Shown here piece by piece: positions 1 to 6,024 of a stretch of 17,564 nucleotides of DNA (its first letter is position 1; every line of letters starts with the position of its first letter). Origin of the DNA: JAUXEH01 sp965602945 (lineage in GTDB: Bacteria > Acidobacteriota > Aminicenantia > Aminicenantales > Aminicenantaceae); assembly GCA_965602945.1 (NCBI GenBank), contig CBFDBC010000055.1, forward strand, positions 1 to 17,564, given 5' to 3'. The notes under the pieces were generated by a model. The model was not told the origin of the DNA and did no database searches. It saw nothing but the letters and a program-made list of their open reading frames with translations. Position numbers and translations under genes: made by a program.

Positions 1-1
1 C

Positions 2-2146
2 TCTGTCCGCATCGAAACGGAAGAGCTGGCCATCAAGGACCACCGCAGCATCTTTTGCAGGCAGGCGATGATCTTCTCCGAAAGCGCCCTTTTCTCGATC
101 TTCGATTTCAAGCTCGAGGAGGGTGATCCCGAGACAGCTCTGACCCAGCCCAAGTCGATCGTCCTGACACGTGAGATGGCCGGGCGATATCTGGGAGATA
201 ATGCCGATGAGATCCTGGGCCGGACACTCACCGTGGATTGGAACGGCACGGTCGTGGATTTCCAGGTCACCGGTATACTGGAGGAAGTCCCCCCGAATTC
301 ACACATTCACTTCGACGTGGCAGCATCGCTCGCCACCTACCCGGATGAGTTCCTGAGCCAATGGTTCAACAACTCCATCTACACCTATGTGACCCTCGAG
401 GAAGGGGCCGATCCGGCTGAGCTGGAGGCTAAGCTTCCCGGGTTTCTTAACAAGTACATGGCCCCTCAGTTCGCGGCCTTCGTGGGACCGGAAGCCGACA
501 TCACCGAGGTGTTTCAGATCAAGATGAAGCCGCTCCTGGATATCCATCTCTATCCCAGCGAGCAGTTCGAGCTGGAACCTTCGGGCAGCATGAGCTCGGT
601 GCTGATCTTCTCCGCGATCGCCGCCCTGATACTGGCCATCGCCTGCATCAACTTCATGAGCCTCTCCACGGCCCGGGCCAACAAACGGGCCCGAGAGGTA
701 GGGATGCGCAAGACCATCGGGGCCCTCAAGCTCCAGCTGTGGGGACAGTTCCTGGGCGAATCTGTTCTCCTGAGCTTCATCGCCCTGGCCCTGGCTGTGT
801 TCCTGATCTTCCTGGCCCTCCCCGCCTTCAACTCCCTGTCCGGCAAATACCTGCATGTGAGCGCCCTCTTCTCGCTTGGGAACGTATTCCTCCTGCTCGG
901 GATCGCCCTGGTTACGGGTATTCTGGCAGGGATGTACCCGGCCTTCTACCTGACCGCGTTCGAGCCGGTCAAGGTGCTCAAGGGCAGCGCACTCACCGGT
1001 ACCGGGAAATCGGTATTCCGCAGGGCAATGGCGGTCCTCCAGTTCGCCATCTCCATCACCCTCGTCATCGGTACGCTGGTCATCTTCAAACAGCTGGACT
1101 ATCTGCAGGACAAGCCCCTGGGATTCGACAAGGAGAATATGGTCATTCTCTCAACCGAAAGCGAAACGGTCCGGCAGGGCCTGGGTGTCTTCCGGGACAC
1201 CTTGAAGGCGAATCCCCGCATCGTATCGGTGAGCGGCTCGTCCAACATCCCCGGCAGCCGGACCTTCTCCGACACCGTGTTCAAGAGAGATGATTCGGAC
1301 GACATCTTCAGCCTGACTTTCATCAGGTCCGAACACGAGTTCATCGACACCTATGGATTCCAGCTGATAAAAGGCCGGCGTTTTTCTCGCGAATTCGGCA
1401 CGGACCTGGACAGCGCTGCGGTGCTGAACAAGGCGGCTGTGCGGGAACTCGGATACACGATCGAGGAGGTCATCGACCGAAAACTGCTCATGGCCGTCAG
1501 CGAGTCTGAATTCACCGAGTTTTCGGTCATTGGCGTTGTGGATGATTTCCACTTCAAATCTTTGCACCGGACCATCGAGCCGATGATACTCATGGTAGGA
1601 CCGGACCGCACGCGAGTCATCTCCGTACGAGCCCTGCCGGGTGACATGCGCGAGACCCTCGCATTCATCGAGGAGAAATGGGCGGAGATCTTTCCCGGAG
1701 AAGAATTCAACTACAGCTTCCTGGACCAGAGGATCGCCTTGCTCTACGCGAGCGAAGGCCGGATGCGGGACATCTTCCTGATCTTCTCGGCGCTATCCAT
1801 TTTTGTCGCCTGCCTGGGACTCTTCGGCCTGGCGGCCTTCACTGCGGAGGAGCGCACCAAGGAGATCGGGGTGCGCAAGGTCCTGGGGGCTTCATCGGCC
1901 AACATCCTGCTGCTGCTCTCCCGCGAATTCACGAAGTGGGTGATCGCGGCCAACCTCATTGCCTGGCCTGTGGCCTATTTTGTCATGAATCGCTGGCTGC
2001 AGAATTTCGCCTACCGCACCAGCCCGGGGATCTGGCCGTTCCTGCTGTCTGCCGTTTTGGCGCTCGCGATCGCCCTGCTCACGGTAAGTGCCCAGTCGAT
2101 CAGGGCCGCGCTGGCCGATCCCATAGATTCACTTCGCTACGAATAA
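2..2146 (+). CDS. ABC transporter permease, FtsX/MacB type (5'-partial)
   Basis: Membrane permease of the MacB/FtsX kind, which with a separate ATPase drives lipoprotein, peptide or drug export or mechanotransmission at the inner membrane. The frame is open from base 2 with no stop, so the true start lies upstream and the ATG at 68 is internal; about 714 residues are visible. The order is the remainder of a periplasmic MacB-like domain, then a helix near base 600 followed by the FtsX-type stretch with REVGMRKTIGA, two further helices, a second periplasmic domain (about bases 1130-1770), and a second FtsX unit with KEIGVRKVLGAS and three helices. It ends in DPIDSLRYE, a typical tail for this family. 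The two-unit layout of about 800 residues is common in Acidobacteriota and Bacteroidota. The partner ATPase is not in the window. It converges on the M55 gene with 19 bases between stops. The substrate is unknown. Confidence 0.93.
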   Translation, partial: SVRIETEELAIKDHRSIFCRQAMIFSESALFSIFDFKLEEGDPETALTQPKSIVLTREMAGRYLGDNADEILGRTLTVDWNGTVVDFQVTGILEEVPPNSHIHFDVAASLATYPDEFLSQWFNNSIYTYVTLEEGADPAELEAKLPGFLNKYMAPQFAAFVGPEADITEVFQIKMKPLLDIHLYPSEQFELEPSGSMSSVLIFSAIAALILAIACINFMSLSTARANKRAREVGMRKTIGALKLQLWGQFLGESVLLSFIALALAVFLIFLALPAFNSLSGKYLHVSALFSLGNVFLLLGIALVTGILAGMYPAFYLTAFEPVKVLKGSALTGTGKSVFRRAMAVLQFAISITLVIGTLVIFKQLDYLQDKPLGFDKENMVILSTESETVRQGLGVFRDTLKANPRIVSVSGSSNIPGSRTFSDTVFKRDDSDDIFSLTFIRSEHEFIDTYGFQLIKGRRFSREFGTDLDSAAVLNKAAVRELGYTIEEVIDRKLLMAVSESEFTEFSVIGVVDDFHFKSLHRTIEPMILMVGPDRTRVISVRALPGDMRETLAFIEEKWAEIFPGEEFNYSFLDQRIALLYASEGRMRDIFLIFSALSIFVACLGLFGLAAFTAEERTKEIGVRKVLGASSANILLLLSREFTKWVIAANLIAWPVAYFVMNRWLQNFAYRTSPGIWPFLLSAVLALAIALLTVSAQSIRAALADPIDSLRYE

Positions 2147-2165
2147 CCGTGAAGGATCCTTTCGG

Positions 2166-3026
2166 TCATTTCATGGCGTTGAACGCGTCCATCACCTTGA
2201 GAAAGTCGGGATCGGTGAACGTAAACTCGCCCTCTCCGGTCTTCTCGGCCCCGGGATAGAGTGCACGCTCCTTCTTGACTTTGAGCACCATCGTGTAGGG
2301 CGGCTGCAGCTTATAGGGTGAATACCGGCTTAGGTCTCGCAGGGCCGCTGCCACATCCCGCCGGATGCCCCTCCTCACATCTTCCGGATGCAGGCACAGG
2401 GCTGCCGGGGCCATCCCCTGTTTGGTCTCGTAGACGGCCACTCCCTCGAAGAGATCCTCGGCCTGGCGGCAGATCCAGTCGTCCCCGGCCAGAAAGGCCA
2501 CCGGCACCTCGTGCAGGCCTGCGATCAACGCATTGTACCCCGCCTCGGGGAGCGACTCTCCGTTGATGGATAGGTCGATCACGTTCCCGCTGGAAGTATG
2601 CGCCAGGACCCCCCCCTCGGTCCCGGCCTTGGCATGATACCCGATGAAGACCACGGCGTCGAAGCTCTCATCTATGCCCAGCATCATGTTCTCTGGCCGG
2701 GACGTCACCCCGCGCAGGAGCCGGGCCTTCCTGTGCACCAGCCCGGGTACGATGTTGGTCTTGGCGCCGTGGCCGTCCCGCACGACCACCTCCACAGCCC
2801 CGGCGTCCAGAGCGCCCTGGACGGCGGCACTGGCTTCCTCGCTCATCAAGCTCCGGAAGTATTCGTAATCGGGGCCCGAGGAACTGCACTCCCGGCCCGA
2901 CACCACTCCTGCGACACCCTCCATGTCCACGGAGATGAATACCTTTATCCCCTTCCGCGGTGCTGATGCCAACAGCAGCAGCCCGGACAGCATGAGGACG
3001 ACTCCCCACATCCTGTATTTCTTCAT
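2166..3026 (-). CDS. dppA: M55-family D-aminopeptidase (DppA-like) with N-terminal signal/anchor
   Basis: Zinc peptidase of family M55, which releases N-terminal D-amino acids from short peptides. The 286-residue product starts with a basic segment and a hydrophobic stretch (residues 6-22) with no lipobox cysteine. The family motif SVDMEG follows, giving D34 and E36 as metal ligands, then H86 in DGHG, H131 in GYHA, H143 in AHTSS and E161. The spacing matches the Bacillus DppA ligands (D8, E10, H60, H104, E133) and catalytic H115. The start at 3026 is chosen because a strong AAGGAGGA lies just upstream, whereas the longer open frame to 3182 runs back into the symporter gene. It is last in the minus-strand amidase/symporter operon, 104 bases after the symporter stop. 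The classical enzyme is cytosolic, so a signal segment is unusual and suggests a periplasmic or membrane-bound form. The family call is firm; the substrate is inferred. Confidence 0.9.
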   Translation of the reverse strand: MKKYRMWGVVLMLSGLLLLASAPRKGIKVFISVDMEGVAGVVSGRECSSSGPDYEYFRSLMSEEASAAVQGALDAGAVEVVVRDGHGAKTNIVPGLVHRKARLLRGVTSRPENMMLGIDESFDAVVFIGYHAKAGTEGGVLAHTSSGNVIDLSINGESLPEAGYNALIAGLHEVPVAFLAGDDWICRQAEDLFEGVAVYETKQGMAPAALCLHPEDVRRGIRRDVAAALRDLSRYSPYKLQPPYTMVLKVKKERALYPGAEKTGEGEFTFTDPDFLKVMDAFNAMK

Positions 3027-3030
3027 GATC

Positions 3031-3038
3031 TCCTCCTT
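3031..3038 (-). promoter_or_regulatory. Ribosome binding site of the M55 peptidase gene
   Basis: On the minus strand AAGGAGGA ends four bases before the ATG at 3026. It decides the start in favour of the 286-residue form over the longer open frame. Confidence 0.8.
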
Positions 3039-3063
3039 GTCCGTATTCGTCACATCATATTTA

Positions 3064-3086
3064 GAAAAGCAAATATTTTCATTTGC
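3064..3086 (-). terminator. AT-rich stem-loop with short T run between symporter and peptidase genes
   Basis: On the minus strand GCAAAT, a six-base loop and ATTTGC form a perfect 6-bp stem followed directly by TTTTCT. It lies in the 104-base AT-rich gap after the symporter stop and before the peptidase start. A weak intrinsic terminator or attenuator that lowers peptidase expression is possible. The stem is poor in G and C, so the call is tentative. Confidence 0.3.
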
Positions 3087-3130
3087 TGCCAGCGGCATTA
3101 TTAATAACCGGATTCGGCCCAGCATGACCG

Positions 3131-4573
3131 CTAGGGCCTCCGGCTCAACAGGCTTCCGATCACCACGGCCAGCGAAGCACATATGAATCCGGGAATGAGC
3201 TCATAGATCTCGGTGGGCCGGCTGAGATACAGCTTCCAGAAGATGACGACCAGCGTGCCTGTGATCATACCCGCCAGCACACCGGCGATGGTGGTCCTCT
3301 TCCAATACAGGGCGAAGATGAGCGTCGTACCGAAGGCAGCTCCCAGCCCCCCCCAGGCGAACAGTACCAGCCAGAAGATCAGGTCCTGGGCCAGATAGGC
3401 CATGACCAGGGACAGGATGCCGGAAAGGATGACCGCCACCCGGCTGAGTCTGAGCCTCCTGGCCTCGGGTATCGCGGCCCCCTTCTTGATGATCTTTTCA
3501 TAGATGTCACACACGAATGTGGATGCCACCACCAGCAGCTGGGAATCGGCCGTGGAAAGGATGGCGGCGAAGATGCCGCCGATGATCAATCCGTACAGCG
3601 CGGGGCCGAAGAACTCGGAAGAAAGCACCAGGTAGATCACCTCCGGGTCAGCGGCGGGGAGGCTCGCCACATCCGGGATCAGGGCCCGGCCCATCAGGCC
3701 GATAAACACGGCCCCCCAGCTGATCACCACGTTCCAGAAAGTTCCTATTACCGAAGCGAGCCTGAGCTTGTCGGGGTCATCTATGGACATGTACCGGACG
3801 ACGATGTGGGGCTGGCCGGGAGACCCGAGGCCGATGCCGAGGAAACCGATGATCACACCCACGCTCAGGGAGAACGGATCGACCAGGGCCGGATCCAGCC
3901 GGGACAAAGTCTGCAGCAGCACCGGGAATCCTCCGATCCGGATCAGGCCGTAGACCGGGAAGATCACCAGGCCGAGGATCAGGATCACCGCACGGATGAC
4001 GTCGTTGTAGGCCACGGCGATATAACCGCCCAGCACCATGTAGACCAGGACCAAAACACCGGAAGCGGCCAGCGCCAGCAAAACTGGAATGTCCAGCGCC
4101 GTGCTCAGCGCTTTGGCTCCGCCCACGAACTGGGCCGCAACATAAGCGGTGATGAAGATGGCGATGATAACAGCTCCCGTGATCCGGATGAGCTGGCGTT
4201 TGTCCTGAAACCGGGACTCGAAATAGTCCAGCAGGGTGAGCGAACCGAAGGCTTCCGTCTCCCGCCGAAGCCTGCGCCCGATGTAGATGAACTGGAACAT
4301 CTCGGCGACTATGTACCCCACGACAGCCCAGACCGCTCCGGTCCCTCGGGTAAATGCCATCCCGCTGACTCCCAGGACGAGCCACGAGGACCGCCCCGAG
4401 GACACGGCGGAGAGGGCCACCACGAACTTGCCCATGGCACGGCCGCCTATGAAAAAATCCGACTGGCTCTTCATGCGGCGGAGGGTAAATAAGCCCACTA
4501 AAACGGGCAGGAAGAGGGTGAGCAGGAATATGCCGAACGCCAGGGGATCGGTCAGCTTGTCGTAGATGCTCAT
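3131..4573 (-). CDS. Sodium:solute symporter (SSS family, PutP-like)
   Basis: Secondary transporter of the SSS family with the PutP layout: 480 residues and about 13 hydrophobic helices. The PutP-type signatures are GSPGQPH (250-256) and AILSTADSQ (337-345). S340 and T341 carry the same numbers as the sodium-site Ser/Thr of E. coli PutP. By contrast the ALSAVSSGRSSW segment (53-64) has Gly-Arg where PutP has Asp55-Met, so the essential aspartate is missing and ion coupling may differ. Substrate is unknown; amino acids or small peptide products are plausible from the flanking amidase and D-aminopeptidase. Its ATG follows immediately after the stop of a 32-residue membrane protein gene (TAG then ATG), with no good ribosome site of its own, which implies translational coupling. 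Confidence 0.93.
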   Translation of the reverse strand: MSIYDKLTDPLAFGIFLLTLFLPVLVGLFTLRRMKSQSDFFIGGRAMGKFVVALSAVSSGRSSWLVLGVSGMAFTRGTGAVWAVVGYIVAEMFQFIYIGRRLRRETEAFGSLTLLDYFESRFQDKRQLIRITGAVIIAIFITAYVAAQFVGGAKALSTALDIPVLLALAASGVLVLVYMVLGGYIAVAYNDVIRAVILILGLVIFPVYGLIRIGGFPVLLQTLSRLDPALVDPFSLSVGVIIGFLGIGLGSPGQPHIVVRYMSIDDPDKLRLASVIGTFWNVVISWGAVFIGLMGRALIPDVASLPAADPEVIYLVLSSEFFGPALYGLIIGGIFAAILSTADSQLLVVASTFVCDIYEKIIKKGAAIPEARRLRLSRVAVILSGILSLVMAYLAQDLIFWLVLFAWGGLGAAFGTTLIFALYWKRTTIAGVLAGMITGTLVVIFWKLYLSRPTEIYELIPGFICASLAVVIGSLLSRRP

Positions 4574-4672
4574 CTACCGGCCCCGGTCCCGGCCGGAGAT
4601 CCGGTAGAGGAGGAAGGACACCAGGATGATGGCCAGGGGAAGGACCAGGAGCACGAAGACCGCGCTGAACAT
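4574..4672 (-). CDS. 32-residue single-helix membrane microprotein, upstream of the symporter
   Basis: A short gene that is easily missed. Its ATG at 4672 has an excellent ribosome site (AAAGGAGG) 11 bases upstream and its TAG abuts the symporter ATG. The product is one hydrophobic helix (about residues 3-23, VFVLLVLPLAIILVSFLL) followed by a basic tail, YRISGRDRGR. That suggests an N-out, C-in single-pass protein by the positive-inside rule. Small helper subunits are known beside other secondary transporters (MetS with MetP; DUF4212 proteins with some SSS transporters), but the sequence here does not clearly match one I know. It is 37 bases downstream of the glycosylasparaginase stop, in the same operon. 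A stabilising or regulatory subunit of the symporter is inferred; alternatively it is only a leader peptide for coupling. Confidence 0.7.
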   Translation of the reverse strand: MFSAVFVLLVLPLAIILVSFLLYRISGRDRGR

Positions 4673-4681
4673 GATTCGTGT

Positions 4682-4689
4682 CCTCCTTT
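4682..4689 (-). promoter_or_regulatory. Ribosome binding site of the microprotein gene
   Basis: Minus-strand AAAGGAGG with about ten bases to the ATG at 4672. It is the best Shine-Dalgarno in the operon and the main support that the 32-codon gene is real; the long frame that runs upstream to 4843 is spurious. Confidence 0.7.
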
Positions 4690-4709
4690 GATTTATGCGG
4701 TTCTGGGGC

Positions 4710-5783
4710 CTATTCCTCCGTGGGGAAGGCGATGGAGCCTGTGTAGATCGAATAGCCGGACGCATTCTGGACCGACATCCGGCCGGGCCGGCTGCCGGTC
4801 GTGCGGCAGGCCCCAACCTCACCCTTTGTGTTGATGGCGACAAACTGCTCGCCCGGCAGGAACTTGGGATTCACCTTCTTGTATTTGTCCGCGATCATGC
4901 GCAGGGCATCCTCGCAGGCCTGCTGCGGCGTGCGGCCTTCCTTCATGCGCAGGACCATGTAGAACGAGGCGCAGGATTTGATCACATCCTCTCCCCTGCC
5001 TGTGGCGCCGGCCGCTCCGACCGCATTGTCCACGTAGAGGCCGGCCCCGATGATAGGTGAGTCCCCCACCCGGCCGGGGATCTTGAATCCCAGCCCGCTG
5101 GTGGTTGTGATGCCGGCCACGTCTCCGTTCCGGTCAATGGCCAGGACATTGGTGGTGCCGTGGGGGTCATCGTCGAACTCTTCCCTCTGTTCCCTCTGCT
5201 GGTACTCCGGCAGGTCCTTGAGGTGGTCAGGCGGGCCCCAGTCGTCCCGATCGGAGAGAGCCTCCCTACGGCGTATATAGGCCTCGCGTGTCCTCTCGGT
5301 CAGCAGGTTCTCTTCCTTGAAGCCCCATTTCATTGCGAACGCCAGTGCATCCCGGCCCACCATCAGGACATGATCGGTCCGTTCCATGACGATCCGGGCC
5401 ACCGAGCACGGATACTTTATGTTCTCCAGGCACGCCACCGCGCCCGCGTTGTATGTCTTGCCGTCCATGATGGAGGCATCCAGCTGCACGATCCCTTCTT
5501 CGTTGGGGAATCCCCCATACCCTACGCTCATGTCATTGGGATCCTCTTCGATGATGTTGGCCGCTTTTTCCACTGCGTCGACGGCCACGCCCCCTCCTGC
5601 GAGGACCTCCCATCCCGCGGCCATGGCTTTCTTGCCCGTGGCGTTGGTATGGCTTGTGATTATTAGCGGCGCCTTACCCGGCTGTCCACTGGCGAAAGCC
5701 GGCAGTCCCTTTACAAGAAGTACCCCGGCTCCCAGGCCCAGGCTCTGACCGAAAAAGCGTCTCCGTGTGATGCGTTTCTTCAT
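4710..5783 (-). CDS. N4-(beta-N-acetylglucosaminyl)-L-asparaginase (glycosylasparaginase), Tat-exported
   Basis: Ntn-hydrolase that cleaves the Asn-GlcNAc bond of glycoasparagine, or acts as a related asparaginase. The 357-residue product begins with a Tat signal, TRRRFFGQSLGLGAG near residues 6-20, so export of the folded protein is expected. HGTT contains the nucleophile Thr210 at which the precursor self-cleaves into alpha and beta chains. Downstream, GRVGDSPIIGAG places R238 and D241 at +28 and +31 from the nucleophile, the spacing of the Flavobacterium enzyme (T152, R180, D183), which is periplasmic. ATG 5783 is preferred over an upstream ATG at 5828 because it gives the Tat signal directly and has TGGAG upstream. 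It is first in the minus-strand operon with the microprotein, symporter and D-aminopeptidase. Family confidence is high; the physiological substrate is not proven. Confidence 0.92.
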   Translation of the reverse strand: MKKRITRRRFFGQSLGLGAGVLLVKGLPAFASGQPGKAPLIITSHTNATGKKAMAAGWEVLAGGGVAVDAVEKAANIIEEDPNDMSVGYGGFPNEEGIVQLDASIMDGKTYNAGAVACLENIKYPCSVARIVMERTDHVLMVGRDALAFAMKWGFKEENLLTERTREAYIRRREALSDRDDWGPPDHLKDLPEYQQREQREEFDDDPHGTTNVLAIDRNGDVAGITTTSGLGFKIPGRVGDSPIIGAGLYVDNAVGAAGATGRGEDVIKSCASFYMVLRMKEGRTPQQACEDALRMIADKYKKVNPKFLPGEQFVAINTKGEVGACRTTGSRPGRMSVQNASGYSIYTGSIAFPTEE

Positions 5784-5844
5784 GGTTCGATCTCCAGGTT
5801 CGGATTTAACAGTACCTTCAATAACCATATCCTTTCACACCCAA

Positions 5845-5989
5845 AAGTCAAGTCTTGGGATATTCTGGGGGCGATCTCAGAGCATCGGCATCGTCGTTCC
5901 CCATTCGGCGTAGGTTACTACAGCCTCATGGGCAACTTCCTTGCCGCTGCACCGACCTCATCCCCCAGAATCTCCCAAGAGTTGGACTT
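5845..5989. repeat. 145-bp element bounded by long imperfect inverted repeats (MITE-like or structured RNA)
   Basis: The left arm 5845-5871 and the right arm 5962-5989 are reverse complements at 25 of 28 aligned positions with one gap; both contain TCTTGGGA and ATTCTGGGGG. Between them are two small perfect hairpins: GTAG-GTTA-CTAC (5910-5921) and GGCAA-CTTCC-TTGCC (5931-5945). It has no open reading frame, no clear target-site duplication and no convincing T run on either side. It sits between the relA stop and the glycosylasparaginase start. It could be a miniature inverted-repeat element, a transcribed structured leader, or part of the relA 3' end. Confidence 0.6.
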
Positions 5990-6024
5990 CTATAATAACA
6001 GCTCTAATCCTACGGGCGGGGTGA

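Noticed and set aside
2152..2161. AAGGATCCTT palindrome between convergent stops
   Set aside because: A ten-base perfect palindrome leaves no loop for a hairpin, has no T run, and may occur by chance; not called as a terminator.
3027..3182. 52-codon upstream extension of the M55 gene overlapping the symporter
   Set aside because: No signal peptide results, and a strong ribosome site sits right before the internal ATG at 3026.
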